A DNA stretch of 64,000 nucleotides from contig NZ_LMRZ01000005.1 of assembly GCF_001428305.1 (NCBI RefSeq), positions 248,001 to 312,000 of the forward strand, written 5' to 3'. Origin of the DNA: Janibacter sp. Soil728. Lineage in GTDB: Bacteria; Actinomycetota; Actinomycetes; Actinomycetales; Dermatophilaceae. The position numbers and the translations under genes are program-made. Of this stretch, positions 55,389 to 64,000 are shown in pieces (within the stretch, counting starts at the first letter, position 1; every line of letters begins with the position of its first letter). The notes under the pieces are model-generated. The model searched no databases, was not told the DNA's origin, and saw only the letters and a program-made list of their open reading frames with translations.

Positions 55389-55431
55389 GGCTCAAGCCTA
55401 CGTGCGGGCCCCCTCGCGCCGCGCCCTTGGG

Positions 55432-55437
55432 TAACCT
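55432..55437 (+). promoter_or_regulatory. -10 box TAACCT for a leaderless GTG
   Basis: TAACCT, 7 nt, then GTG at 55445. An out-of-frame ATG at 55443 overlaps it. Confidence 0.55.
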
Positions 55438-55444
55438 CGGGCAT

Positions 55445-56818
55445 GTGAGTGACGAGACCAACGCCCCGCGCCCTTCGGCGCCCTCGCCTGCGGCCCTGGC
55501 CCGCATGGCCCCCCGACCGCCTGCCACCCCCGCCCCCGAGGTGCCGGCGATCACGACGGACCACTCGGCATCGGCCGCTTTTGGTCGAGTGGACGAGGAG
55601 GGCAAGGTCTTCGTCCGTGAGGGCGAAGACGAACGCGAGGTCGGGTCCTACCCCGACGCCACGCCCGAGGAAGCCCTGCAGTACTTCGCCCGCAAGTACG
55701 ACGAGCTCTTCGCCTCCGCGACCCTGCTGCGCCAGCGCCTCGACGTCCCGGATGTCTCCGCGAAGGAGATCGGCGACGGCCTGAAGAGCCTGCGTGAGCA
55801 CGCCCAGGAACCCAATGTCGTCGGTGACCTGCCGGCCCTGGCCACCCTGATCACCGAGCTCGAGGAGGGGCTGGCCACCAAGCGCCAGACCGAGTCCGCT
55901 CAGCGCGCCGAGGCCAAGAAGGTGGCCAGCGCCGAGCGTGAGGCCATCGTGGCCGAGGCCGAGACCATTGCCGCGCAGCCCATCGAGAAGGTCCAGTGGA
56001 AGCAGTCCACGGCCCGCATGCGCGCCCTGCTCGACGAGTGGAAGACCCACCAGCGCGGCAAGGTCCGGTTGGACAAGGATGTCGAGAGCTCGCTGTGGCA
56101 GCGCTTCTCCAAGGCCCGCAATGGCTTCGACAAGGCGCGTCGTTCCCACTTCGCGCACCTCGAGGTCAGCCGCGGCGAGATCAAGGCCGTCAAGGAGGAC
56201 CTGGTCGTGCAGGCCGAGCGTCTGTCGACGTCCACCGACTGGAACTCCACGGCCGGAGCCTTCAAGCGCCTCATGGACGACTGGCGCAGTGCCGGCCGCG
56301 CCGGACGCAACGACGACGACAAGCTGTGGGAGCGCTTCCGTACCGCCCAGGATGCCTTCTTCAACGCCAAGGACGCCGATGCGGCGGCCGAGGACGAGGC
56401 CCACAGAGGCAACCTCGAGGCCAAGGAGACCATCCTCGCGGAGGCACAGGCGCTGCTGCCGATCAAGGACCTCGAGAAGACCAAGGCTGCGCTGCGCGAC
56501 ATCCAGGACCGGTGGGAGGCCGCGGGCAAGGTGCCGCGTGCGGACATCGCTCGGATGGAGAAGGGCATGCAGAAGGTCGAGCAGTCCGTCCGCGACCTCG
56601 AGGACAAGAAGTGGTCCAACACCAACCCCGAGCTGTCGGCTCGCGCCTCGTCGATGGCCACCCAGCTGGAGTCCAAGGTGGCTGAGCTGCGCGAGGACGT
56701 CGAGGCCGCGGAGGCCAAGGGCGACACCTCCCGGGCGGCCAAGCTGCGCGAGCAGCTGGAGGCTCAGCAGGCCTGGCTCGACCAGGCACGCAAGGGCCTC
56801 GACGAGTTCGGCGGCTGA
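55445..56818 (+). CDS. DUF349 coiled-coil protein
   Basis: The 457-aa protein has a Pro-rich N-terminus, then repeated DUF349 units of about 70 residues (ALLDEWKTHQRGKVRLDKDVESSLWQRFSKARNGFDKARRSHF; LMDDWRSAGRAGRNDDDKLWERFRTAQDAFF) and a C-terminal coiled coil. Function is unknown; the strongly helical structure suggests a scaffolding role. Leaderless by geometry. Confidence 0.9.
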   Translation: MSDETNAPRPSAPSPAALARMAPRPPATPAPEVPAITTDHSASAAFGRVDEEGKVFVREGEDEREVGSYPDATPEEALQYFARKYDELFASATLLRQRLDVPDVSAKEIGDGLKSLREHAQEPNVVGDLPALATLITELEEGLATKRQTESAQRAEAKKVASAEREAIVAEAETIAAQPIEKVQWKQSTARMRALLDEWKTHQRGKVRLDKDVESSLWQRFSKARNGFDKARRSHFAHLEVSRGEIKAVKEDLVVQAERLSTSTDWNSTAGAFKRLMDDWRSAGRAGRNDDDKLWERFRTAQDAFFNAKDADAAAEDEAHRGNLEAKETILAEAQALLPIKDLEKTKAALRDIQDRWEAAGKVPRADIARMEKGMQKVEQSVRDLEDKKWSNTNPELSARASSMATQLESKVAELREDVEAAEAKGDTSRAAKLREQLEAQQAWLDQARKGLDEFGG

Positions 56819-56837
56819 CGCTTCGGCCAACCACGCA

Positions 56838-56880
56838 CGGGAGCCCCGAGATCACGACAGCGTCGGTCCCGGGGCTCCCG
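56838..56880. terminator. hairpin after the DUF349 gene
   Basis: CGGGAGCCCCG and CGGGGCTCCCG with a 21-nt loop. The right arm lies inside the 3' end of the convergent HTTM gene. Confidence 0.6.
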
Positions 56881-57676
56881 TCATGAGTGGTCCGGGATCG
56901 TCCTGCCCGTATCGACGCAGACTCGGACGAGCCAGGAACAGCGGGTAGAGGGGCACACACGCGAGGGCGAAGGCCACCAGCTGGATAGTGCTGTCCGCCA
57001 GCAGCGTGAGGATGCTCAGGTGCAGGCCCATGCCGGCAACCACGGCGACCATCCGCAATCGGGGCACCCACAGGCCCACGGCCAGAAGCCCCATCTCGGT
57101 CACGATCGTCGCCACGGCCATGGGCTGGTAGACCCACTCTGGCAACGGATAGCGCATCCAGCCTGCGAGTGCGTCACCGGGCAGGAACATGTGGTTGATC
57201 TTGGACAGGCCAGCGAACAGGTAGAGCGCACTCAGCTGGGTCATCATCAGCAGCTGCGGCCACCAGGGGACCTCACGTCGCGGTCGGCCACGGCTCACCA
57301 GACTGTAGGCCCGGTCAGAGCGAGCGAAGGCCAGATAGGCGATCAGAAGCACGACGATGACCTGATGGCTGCTGTACGTCTGCTGGTCCCACAGGAGCAC
57401 GGTCCCCATGGTCAGGGAGTAGGCAATGGCGGCTGCCGCGGTGCCAACCCCCAGGAGGATCGACACCGACGCGGTGACGCCCACGGCCAGAACCACCTGC
57501 ACTGCCACATGGGAGACCGACGGCACCCAGTCGGTGAGCGGCATCGCCAGCTTGCCCGCGGCCAGACCGCTGAGGAGGGCGTACATCTCCAAGGTGTTGA
57601 TGAGTGCGGCTAGTGCCAGCCCGATGCGGGCGACCGCGACCGGACGTGGATCGACGTGCAGCGCAAGCCTCAGCAC
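56852..57676 (-). CDS. HTTM-like membrane protein
   Basis: The 274-aa protein has about six to eight hydrophobic segments and the HTTM-family look: DPRPVAVARIGLALAALINTLEM near the start, LYLFAGLSKINHMFLPGDALAGWMRYPLPEW, and RMVAVVAGMGLHLSILTLL. The relation is to vitamin-K carboxylase membrane domains, but the catalytic residues cannot be confirmed by eye. GTG start overlaps the upstream small gene by 7 nt. Confidence 0.82.
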   Translation of the reverse strand: MLRLALHVDPRPVAVARIGLALAALINTLEMYALLSGLAAGKLAMPLTDWVPSVSHVAVQVVLAVGVTASVSILLGVGTAAAAIAYSLTMGTVLLWDQQTYSSHQVIVVLLIAYLAFARSDRAYSLVSRGRPRREVPWWPQLLMMTQLSALYLFAGLSKINHMFLPGDALAGWMRYPLPEWVYQPMAVATIVTEMGLLAVGLWVPRLRMVAVVAGMGLHLSILTLLADSTIQLVAFALACVPLYPLFLARPSLRRYGQDDPGPLMTGAPGPTLS

Positions 57677-57981
57677 CTCACGGTCCTCAACCCATCAGGT
57701 CGCTCGACCGTCACCTGCGCGGCTCCCGGTATGGCGCACAGACGTTCTGGCAGTCGCCGGGTCCAGTCGATCTCGACCCGCGGTGAGACGGCGAAGACCT
57801 CCGCCGGGTCGTACTCCACGTCCTGCCCGTGCTCGTCCTCGACGGTCACGTCGAGACTGCCGAGCCCTGAGTACATCTGGAACCCCAGCCGCGTGGGCGG
57901 CTCGCTGGCGACCAGCGCGATGAGCGGCACACAGAATTGTGCAGCGATCACGCCCAGCACGACCCCCCGCGGCACTCCCAT
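57670..57981 (-). CDS. small protein coupled to the HTTM gene
   Basis: The 103-aa protein has a hydrophobic N-terminal helix (VVLGVIAAQFCVPLIALVA, residues 7-25) and an external beta-rich domain (LGFQMYSGLGSLDVTVED, PRVEIDWTRRLPERLC, QVTVERPDGLRTVRC). Companion proteins of this kind accompany HTTM genes in actinobacteria. TAGGCT is 7 nt before the ATG, so it is probably leaderless and heads the pair. Confidence 0.78.
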   Translation of the reverse strand: MGVPRGVVLGVIAAQFCVPLIALVASEPPTRLGFQMYSGLGSLDVTVEDEHGQDVEYDPAEVFAVSPRVEIDWTRRLPERLCAIPGAAQVTVERPDGLRTVRC

Positions 57982-57988
57982 GGCGGGC

Positions 57989-57994
57989 AGCCTA
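57989..57994 (-). promoter_or_regulatory. -10 box TAGGCT for the HTTM pair
   Basis: TAGGCT, 7 nt, then ATG 57981. Confidence 0.6.
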
Positions 57995-58075
57995 GCGACG
58001 TTCCTGGCGCTTGGGCAGGGGCCGGATGAGCGGTCCTCGCCGACTCCCTCCCGCTTCTGCTCGAAGGGGGTGTGA

Positions 58076-60367
58076 TCAGCGCTTCTTGCCGTTCCCGCCG
58101 TTGATGCGGAAGCAGTCGAAGACCGACTCGATGCGCTTGACCTGCTGGATGACGTGACTGAGGTGGGCAACCTCGCCCATCTCGAAGGAGAAGCGCAGGA
58201 TCGCCACCCGATCGCGGGAGGTCTGCACTGCGGCCGAGAGGATGTTGACCCCCGACTCGGAGAGCACGCGAGTGACATCGGAGAGCAGGCCGGCCCGATC
58301 GAGTGCTTCGACCTGGACCTGCACGAGGAAGACGCTCGTGCTGCTCGGTGCCCACTCCACCTCGATGAGCCGCTCGGACTCCTTCTTCAGCGAGGTGGCG
58401 TTGGGACACTTGACCCGGTGGACGGAGACGCCGTTGCCGCGGGTGATGAAGCCCATGATCTCGTCGCCCGGGACCGGGGTGCAGCACTTGGCGAGCTTGA
58501 CCCACAGGTCGTCCATGCCCTTGACCACCACACCGGGGTCATTGGTGCTGCGGCTGCGGCCGATCGGACCGGGCACCGTTGCCTCAGCGAGGTCCTCGGT
58601 CGCGCCGTCCTGTCCCCCGGCAGCCGCGATGAGCCGCGAGACGACATGCTGCGCCGACACGTGCCCCTCACCGACCGCGGCGTAGAGACCGTCGACGTCC
58701 TGACGTCGTAGCTCACTCGCGACGGACGTGAGTGACTCCACGGTGACCAGGCGGTGCAGCGGCAGGTTCTGCTTGCGCACGACCTTGGCGATGGCCTCCT
58801 TGCCGGAGTCGACCATCTCCTCACGACGTTCCTTGGTGAACCACTGCTTGATCTTGTTGCGCGCGCGGGCCGAGCGGACGAAGTTGAGCCAGTCGCGTGA
58901 GGGGCCCGCCCCCTCGGCCTTGGAGGTCAGGACCTCGACGGCATCGCCGTTCTCCAGCGGTGAGTCCAGTGGCACGAGCCGGCCGTTGACCCGGGCGCCG
59001 ATGCATCGGTGCCCGACCTCCGTGTGCACCGCGTAGGCGAAGTCGACGGTGGTCGCCCCGGCAGGAAGGGCGATGACCTGCCCCTTGGGCGTGAAGGCAT
59101 AGACCTCACGGGTGTTGATCTCGTAGCGCAAGGAGTCCAGGAACTCACTGGGGTCCGCGGTCTCCTTCTGCCAGTCGAGCAACTGGCGCAGCCACGCCAT
59201 CTCCCCCGCCTGACCGTCGTCGACCCGGCCACCGTCCGGGTTGCCGCGGTCCTTGTACTTCCAGTGGGCCGCGACGCCGTACTCGGCCCGGCGGTGCATC
59301 TGGTGGGTACGGATCTGGATCTCGACGGGCTTGCCCTGCGGACCGATGACCGTCGTGTGCAGCGACTGGTACATGTTGAACTTCGGCAGCGAGATGTAGT
59401 CCTTGAACCGCCCCGGAAGGGGGTTCCACCGGGCATGCAGAGCACCCAGCGCCGCGTAGCAGTCCCGCACGGTGTCGACGAGGACTCGCACGGCGACGAG
59501 GTCATAGATCTCGCCGAACTCCCGGCCGCCGACGATCATCTTCTGGTACACGGAGTAGTAGTGCTTGGGTCGCCCGGTGACCGTGGCCTTGATCCGCGCC
59601 TCACGCAGATCCGTCACCACCTGGCTCTTGACCGTCGTCAGGTACTCCTCGCGAGCGGGGGCACGCTCGGCGACGAGCCGGACGATCTCCTCGTAGACCT
59701 TGGGGTAGAGCGTGGCGAAGGAGAGGTCCTCCAGCTCCCACTTGATGGTGTTCATCCCGAGGCGGTGGGCCAAGGGCGCGTAGATCTCCAGGGTCTCCTG
59801 GGCCTTGCGCTGCGCGGACGCCGCCGAGACATAGCGCCAGGTCCGCGCGTTGTGCAGCCGGTCGGCCAGCTTGATGACGAGCACGCGGATGTCGCGAGCC
59901 ATCGCCACGATCATCTTGCGCACGGTCTCGGCCTGGGCGTTGTCGCCGTAGGTGACCTTGTCGAGCTTGGTGACGCCATCGACGAGCTTGGCGACCTCGG
60001 CGCCGAACTCCTCCTCGAGCTCATCGAGCGAGTAGTCGGTGTCCTCCACGGTGTCGTGGAGCAGCGCTGCCGCGAGAGTCACCGGGGTCATGCCGAGCTC
60101 GGCGAGGATCGTGGTGACCGCCAGCGGGTGCGTGATGTACGGGTCACCGCTCTTGCGCCGTTGACCTTCGTGAGCCCGCTCGGCGACGTCGTAGGCGCGC
60201 TCGATGATCGACAGGTCGGACTTGGGATGGCTCTGTCGCACGATCTGGAGCAGGGGGTCGAGGACACCTGGGGTTGCCGCGCGACCACTGCCCAGCCGGG
60301 CCAAGGACGCACGGGCGAGCGAGCGGGGGGAGAACCCGCTGCCACTACCGGTGTTGCGCTCGCTCAT
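58076..60367 (-). CDS. rel: bifunctional (p)ppGpp synthetase/hydrolase
   Basis: The 763-aa Rel protein has an HD hydrolase domain ([31 protein letters not shown]), the synthetase domain with [15 protein letters not shown] and [17 protein letters not shown], a TGS domain ([15 protein letters not shown]), and a C-terminal ACT domain. It makes and breaks (p)ppGpp in the stringent response. TAGGCT 6 nt before the ATG overlaps the apt stop codon, so rel has its own leaderless promoter besides any read-through from apt. Confidence 0.96.
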   Translation of the reverse strand: MSERNTGSGSGFSPRSLARASLARLGSGRAATPGVLDPLLQIVRQSHPKSDLSIIERAYDVAERAHEGQRRKSGDPYITHPLAVTTILAELGMTPVTLAAALLHDTVEDTDYSLDELEEEFGAEVAKLVDGVTKLDKVTYGDNAQAETVRKMIVAMARDIRVLVIKLADRLHNARTWRYVSAASAQRKAQETLEIYAPLAHRLGMNTIKWELEDLSFATLYPKVYEEIVRLVAERAPAREEYLTTVKSQVVTDLREARIKATVTGRPKHYYSVYQKMIVGGREFGEIYDLVAVRVLVDTVRDCYAALGALHARWNPLPGRFKDYISLPKFNMYQSLHTTVIGPQGKPVEIQIRTHQMHRRAEYGVAAHWKYKDRGNPDGGRVDDGQAGEMAWLRQLLDWQKETADPSEFLDSLRYEINTREVYAFTPKGQVIALPAGATTVDFAYAVHTEVGHRCIGARVNGRLVPLDSPLENGDAVEVLTSKAEGAGPSRDWLNFVRSARARNKIKQWFTKERREEMVDSGKEAIAKVVRKQNLPLHRLVTVESLTSVASELRRQDVDGLYAAVGEGHVSAQHVVSRLIAAAGGQDGATEDLAEATVPGPIGRSRSTNDPGVVVKGMDDLWVKLAKCCTPVPGDEIMGFITRGNGVSVHRVKCPNATSLKKESERLIEVEWAPSSTSVFLVQVQVEALDRAGLLSDVTRVLSESGVNILSAAVQTSRDRVAILRFSFEMGEVAHLSHVIQQVKRIESVFDCFRINGGNGKKR

Positions 60368-60373
60368 GAAGGG

Positions 60374-60379
60374 AGCCTA
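60374..60379 (-). promoter_or_regulatory. -10 box TAGGCT for rel
   Basis: TAGGCT, 6 nt, then ATG 60367. It overlaps the apt stop (60377-60379). Confidence 0.6.
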
Positions 60380-60907
60380 GACCGTGACCAGGCTCCGCAC
60401 GGCACGACCTGCCAGAGCGTCTCGACCGGGCAGTGCCTCGATCTCCACGAGGATCTCGACGCCGGGCACCACCGCACCACAGGTCTCGAGCAAGATGCAG
60501 GCCGCAGCCGCGGTCCCGCCGGTCGCCAGGACGTCGTCCACGACGAGGACCCGGGTGCCGTCGGACACCGCATCCTCGTGGATCTCGATGCGTGCCGTGC
60601 CGTACTCCAGCGCGTAGTCGACACCCACGGTCGGGCCCGGCAGCTTGCCAGCCTTGCGGACAGGGATGAAGCCCAGTCCCATGTGCAGGGCGATGGCTGC
60701 ACCGAAGATGAAGCCTCGCGCCTCGAGCCCAGCGATGGCATCGACCTTGCCCTGCCACGGCTGCGCGTGCGCACGTACGACCTCGGCAAAGAGCTCCGCA
60801 TCCGCGATCAGCGGCGTGATGTCCTTGAAGCTGACACCGGGCTCGGGGAAGTCGGGCACATCGCGCAGCGCATCGAGGATGCGCTGCGCGAGGGAACTCG
60901 TGGTCAC
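60377..60907 (-). CDS. apt: adenine phosphoribosyltransferase
   Basis: The 176-aa enzyme joins adenine to PRPP. The PRPP-binding motif VLVVDDVLATGGT and AIAGLEARGFIFGAAIA are typical. GTG start overlaps the secF stop by 4 nt. The secD-secF-apt-rel order is common in actinobacteria. Confidence 0.96.
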   Translation of the reverse strand: MTTSSLAQRILDALRDVPDFPEPGVSFKDITPLIADAELFAEVVRAHAQPWQGKVDAIAGLEARGFIFGAAIALHMGLGFIPVRKAGKLPGPTVGVDYALEYGTARIEIHEDAVSDGTRVLVVDDVLATGGTAAAACILLETCGAVVPGVEILVEIEALPGRDALAGRAVRSLVTV

Positions 60908-62127
60908 TCCTTGCCCCGACGGTTGCGCGGGGTCTTCTTCGGCTGATTGCGCGGGCCACCGGACTGCGCGTACTTGTGGACCTTGCGTCCGGTGAGGGTC
61001 TGCCCCTGCGCCTCCCCCGACACGTCACTCGCCGCGTCGACAGAGGAGGTTTCCGATCTGGCATCCCGGGGCTGTGCCGACGTCACCGTGCTGCTGCTGG
61101 CGGAGGCCTGGGCTCCCGCAGTGGCCAGAGCCGGTTCACGCGACTGGCGGGCTTGGTACTTCTCCGCATCCTTGGCCAGCTTGACGACCTCGGGGTCCTT
61201 GCGCCGCAGGTCCACCAGCAGAGGCGTGGCGATGAAGACGGACGAGAAGGCACCCACGGTCGTGCCGACGAAGAGGGCGAGTGACAGGTCGAGCAGGGTG
61301 CCCGGGCCGAGGACGGCGAAGCCGATGATCAGGACTGCCACAACGGGCAGGTTGGCGATCACCGTGGTGTTGATCGAGCGGACCAGGGTCTGGTTGACGG
61401 CCAGGTTGGCCGCCCGGTCGAAGCTCATCCGACGGTTGGCGAAGGAGGCTCGAGTGTTCTCCTTGACGTGGTCGAAGACCACGACGGTGTCGTAGAGCGA
61501 GTAGCCCAAGACGGTCAGGAACCCGATCATCGTTGCCGGCGACACCTCGAAGCCGGTCCAGCTGTAGATGCCGACGGTGATGAGCATGTCGTGCGCCAAG
61601 GCGATCATCGACGCCAGAGCCATCTTGAGGTTGCGGTAGTACAAAGCCATCATCGCCGTGGTCAGCACGATGAAGACGACGAGTGCACGCAGTGCCTGCT
61701 GGCTGACCGACTTACCCCATGAGGGGCCGATGAAGTTGGAGCTGACCTTGTTGTCCTGCACCTCGAAGGTCTTGGCCAGTGCGTCGGAGACCTCGCGGCC
61801 CTCGTCGGCGCTCAGCTCCTCGGTCTGCACCCGCACGGTGCTGCCACCGAGCGTGGAGACATTGGCCGAGGAGCCTGCTCCGGCGATGTCCCGGACGGCC
61901 GCAGTGGCCCGCTCCTCGTAGTTGGCCGGCGCCGACTGCGTGGCGACCCGGAACTCGGACCCGCCGGTGAACTCGAGGCTGAGGTTGATCGGTCGCACGA
62001 CGAAGCCCAGAGCGGCGATCGCCATGATGACCGCCGACCAGACGTACCACTTCTTCGACTGGCCGACGAAGTCGAACGATCGCCGTCCGGTGTAGAGGTC
62101 ATTGCCCCAGTCCGCCATGCGGCTCAT
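60904..62127 (-). CDS. secF: protein translocase subunit SecF
   Basis: The 407-aa membrane protein has six helices, the SecF N-terminal motif NLSLEFTGGSEF and the C-terminal GYSLYDTVVVFDHVKEN. A Lys/Arg/Ser-rich cytosolic tail of about 90 residues follows. With SecD it uses proton motive force to complete protein export. Overlaps secD by 4 nt. Confidence 0.95.
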   Translation of the reverse strand: MSRMADWGNDLYTGRRSFDFVGQSKKWYVWSAVIMAIAALGFVVRPINLSLEFTGGSEFRVATQSAPANYEERATAAVRDIAGAGSSANVSTLGGSTVRVQTEELSADEGREVSDALAKTFEVQDNKVSSNFIGPSWGKSVSQQALRALVVFIVLTTAMMALYYRNLKMALASMIALAHDMLITVGIYSWTGFEVSPATMIGFLTVLGYSLYDTVVVFDHVKENTRASFANRRMSFDRAANLAVNQTLVRSINTTVIANLPVVAVLIIGFAVLGPGTLLDLSLALFVGTTVGAFSSVFIATPLLVDLRRKDPEVVKLAKDAEKYQARQSREPALATAGAQASASSSTVTSAQPRDARSETSSVDAASDVSGEAQGQTLTGRKVHKYAQSGGPRNQPKKTPRNRRGKE

Positions 62128-64000
62128 CGTGCGCCTCCCTCTACCGGCACCTGTGCCGGGTTGTCACGATCGGCCGGGCCGTCGATGTCGAAGTTGCCCC
62201 GGCCCTTGTAGCGCACCTTGGCCTGACGCAGCGTGTTGACGTCGAAGCCGGACCACGGGTGTCCGGAGGCGAAGAACTTGCCGCGCGCCAAGATGGTGAG
62301 CATCGGGTGGGTGAAGAGCCAGAAGATCGCGAGGTCGATGAGCGTGGTCAGGCCGAGAGTGAAGGCAAAGCCCCGCACACCGGAGCTGGCCAGGACGTAG
62401 AGGACGACCGCCGCCAGGAAGTTGACGCCGTCGGCGACGAGGATCGTGCCCTTGGCCCGGGCCCAACCTGCCTCGACTGCTGCGCGCAGGTTCCTCCCTT
62501 CGCGTAGCTCGTCCCTGACTCTCTCGAAGTACACGATGAAGCTGTCGGCGGTGACACCGATGGCGATGATCAGACCTGTCACCCCCGCCATGTCGAGGCG
62601 ATAGTTGTATCCCCACGCCAACAAGGCGATCGCCAGATACGTGATGGCGAAGGCGATGAGCATCGAGCCCACGACGACGATCGACAGCGCGCGGTACTGG
62701 ACCATGGCGTAGCCGAAGACGATGAGCAGGCCGATGATGCCGGCGATGATGCCGTAGCGCAGCTGTTCCGAGCCCAGGGTCGGGCTGATCTCCTGACGCG
62801 TCTGCACGTCGAAGGACAGCGGAAGCGCGCCGAACTTCAGCGACTTCGCGAGGTTGCGGGCCTCGTCGATGGTGAAGCCGGAGATGCTCGCCTGGCCGCT
62901 GGGGATGGCCTCGTTGAAACCGGGGTCGATGAGGACCTGCGAGTCGAGGACCGCAGCCAGCGCGTTGTAGGAACCCGGGGGGTTGACCGGCGGCTGCAGG
63001 CTGGGCATCTGGACCATCTTCTTGGAGATGTCTCCGTACTCACCGCGACCCTTGCTCGTCAGCGTGAGCGAGATCTCCGGCTCGTTGGTCTGCTGGCCCT
63101 GCGGGCCGACGCGATACCCGGCCTCGGCGTTGGCGATCTCGGTACCGGCAACGACGACCGGGCCGAGGACGTACTTGATCGAGCCGTCCTGCTTGCAGGC
63201 GACGATCGCCTCACCCTCCTGCCCGGAAGGCGTCGGCTCGGGAGGCTTGGAGCAGTCGAGGTCCTGGAACTTCTGCCAGACCTTGGTGCTGATGTTGTTG
63301 GGGTCCATCGGACCGGTCGGCTTGCCGGAGGGCTTCCAGCTCTGCTGGGCCGGGTCAGCGGGGGCCGTCGCCGAGGGCTTGGCCGACGCGTCCTTCGACG
63401 GGGAGGTCTTCGCGCTCTTGGGCGACGTGGTCTTCGACGGGCTCGGCTCGGCGGTACGGGCCTGGTCGCGGGACGCCGGGGTCTCGCTGCGACTGGCGCT
63501 CGGCTGGGTCGTCTTGGACCCGCCGCTGGACGAGGCACCGTCGGACTTCTCTCCGCTCGAGGAGGGGCTGGAGGATCCGGACGTGCTGGTGTCCGAGGGC
63601 TGCGGCTGGAGCAGCGCAGGATCGCCGACGGCCGTTGCCAGCACGGGACGGAACTGCATCTGCGAGGACGCCGCGATGGCGTCCTCCTGCTCCTTGGTCG
63701 GTGTGCCCGGCATCGCGACCACGATGTTGGAGTTGCCCTGCGTGGTCACCTCGGCGCCGGTGGTGCCCTGCGAGTCGATGCGCTGCACGATGATGTCGCG
63801 CGCCTCGGCCAGCTGTTCCTGGGAGACGCTGCCGCCACCGGTGACCCGGGGCTCGAGCACGATCTGGGTGCCGCCGGCCAGGTCCAGACCGAGCCGCGGG
63901 GCCCAGGTCGCGTCCTTCTTGACCACACCGAAGCCCAGCGCGCCGGTGAGCACGATGATCCCGGCGAAGAGCCAGACGAGGGTGCGCTTGGCGTGGTCCT
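62124..64000 (-). CDS. secD: protein translocase subunit SecD, 5' end beyond the window
   Basis: The visible 3' part is about 625 residues. The first helix (VWLFAGIIVLTGALGFGVV) continues to the window edge, so the start lies outside. It has GLDLAGGTQIVLEPR, the external domain and the six-helix region with GVTADSFIVYFERVRDELREG. A Ser/Pro/Thr/Lys-rich insertion of about 90 residues (from near PSDTSTSGSSSPSSSG to PADPAQQSW) sits in the external domain and is not part of the standard fold. Confidence 0.94.
   Translation of the reverse strand, partial: DHAKRTLVWLFAGIIVLTGALGFGVVKKDATWAPRLGLDLAGGTQIVLEPRVTGGGSVSQEQLAEARDIIVQRIDSQGTTGAEVTTQGNSNIVVAMPGTPTKEQEDAIAASSQMQFRPVLATAVGDPALLQPQPSDTSTSGSSSPSSSGEKSDGASSSGGSKTTQPSASRSETPASRDQARTAEPSPSKTTSPKSAKTSPSKDASAKPSATAPADPAQQSWKPSGKPTGPMDPNNISTKVWQKFQDLDCSKPPEPTPSGQEGEAIVACKQDGSIKYVLGPVVVAGTEIANAEAGYRVGPQGQQTNEPEISLTLTSKGRGEYGDISKKMVQMPSLQPPVNPPGSYNALAAVLDSQVLIDPGFNEAIPSGQASISGFTIDEARNLAKSLKFGALPLSFDVQTRQEISPTLGSEQLRYGIIAGIIGLLIVFGYAMVQYRALSIVVVGSMLIAFAITYLAIALLAWGYNYRLDMAGVTGLIIAIGVTADSFIVYFERVRDELREGRNLRAAVEAGWARAKGTILVADGVNFLAAVVLYVLASSGVRGFAFTLGLTTLIDLAIFWLFTHPMLTILARGKFFASGHPWSGFDVNTLRQAKVRYKGRGNFDIDGPADRDNPAQVPVEGGAR

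Noticed and set aside
55382-56830. 482-codon frame opposite the DUF349 gene
   Set aside because: Leu/Gly-rich shadow of the coiled coil; no start signal or family.
59009-60946. 645-codon frame opposite rel and apt
   Set aside because: It crosses two well-supported genes and has Asp/Val/Gly/Leu-rich composition typical of antisense frames.

Overview
The window is high-GC DNA (about 70% by eye) from an actinobacterium. The gene order, the GarA/FtsR/Sbp block shared with Mycobacterium, the XerD-ParA-ScpAB-RluB-TyrA-Cmk-Der run and the frequent start codons with a -10 box only 5-7 nt upstream all fit the order Micrococcales. An Intrasporangiaceae genus such as Janibacter or a relative is my best guess, but the sequence alone does not prove it.

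Layout. 1-7.9 kb: end of an OsmC-like gene, a histidine phosphatase, a GCS2-family ligase, then a NarL-type two-component system followed by a MacB/FtsX-type ABC exporter. 7.9-12.3 kb: sbcD-sbcC. 12.4-20.7 kb: a minus-strand block matching the mycobacterial Rv1823-Rv1832 order (DUF881, small basic protein, DUF881, GcvH, GarA, FtsR-like MerR, DUF151, second MerR, GcvP), with a glycine riboswitch before gcvP. 20.7-31.3 kb: a C-S lyase, the ectABC ectoine operon, small stress genes, an MHS-family solute transporter, NhaA, an SDR and a GntR regulator. This is an osmotic, pH and stress region. 31.3-35.8 kb: a 5-oxoprolinase operon (YcsG-like transporter, PxpA, PxpB, PxpC, DUF1445) divergent from the GntR gene, with a palindromic operator in the promoter spacer. 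35.8-40.9 kb: a VWA protein and AAA+ ATPase pair divergent from two clpP paralogues and a PopR/ClgR-like regulator, linked by two matching palindromes. 41-43 kb: a scar next to tRNA-Pro(GGG), with a broken IS481-like element, nested hairpins and an 18-bp direct repeat of the tRNA 3' end. 43.1-51.7 kb: two small membrane proteins and the conserved chromosome segregation, translation and aromatic run from der back to xerD. 51.7-55.4 kb: a membrane protein, a repeat-bearing intergenic element, a Cys-rich HTH regulator, hisS and a metallo-hydrolase. 55.4-64 kb: a DUF349 coiled-coil protein, an HTTM pair, relA/spoT, apt, secF and secD (cut by the window end).

How it works together. Most of the window is core: replication and repair (SbcCD), segregation (XerD, ParA, ScpAB), ribosome assembly (Der, RluB), stringent response (Rel), purine salvage (Apt), protein export (SecDF) and glycine cleavage. 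The accessory parts deal with osmoprotection, glutathione-like or oxoproline chemistry and proteolysis.

The observations I rate highest are: the divergent ATPase-VWA / ClpP-ClpP module sharing a PopR-type palindrome with its regulator; the Cys-cluster HTH gene preceded by a 112-bp inverted-repeat element with an internal array of about 15-bp repeats; the tRNA-Pro scar with a 32-nt palindromic insert inside a transposase; a NRAMP-like transporter that lacks the metal-binding signature; and the consistent leaderless start geometry at about a dozen genes.
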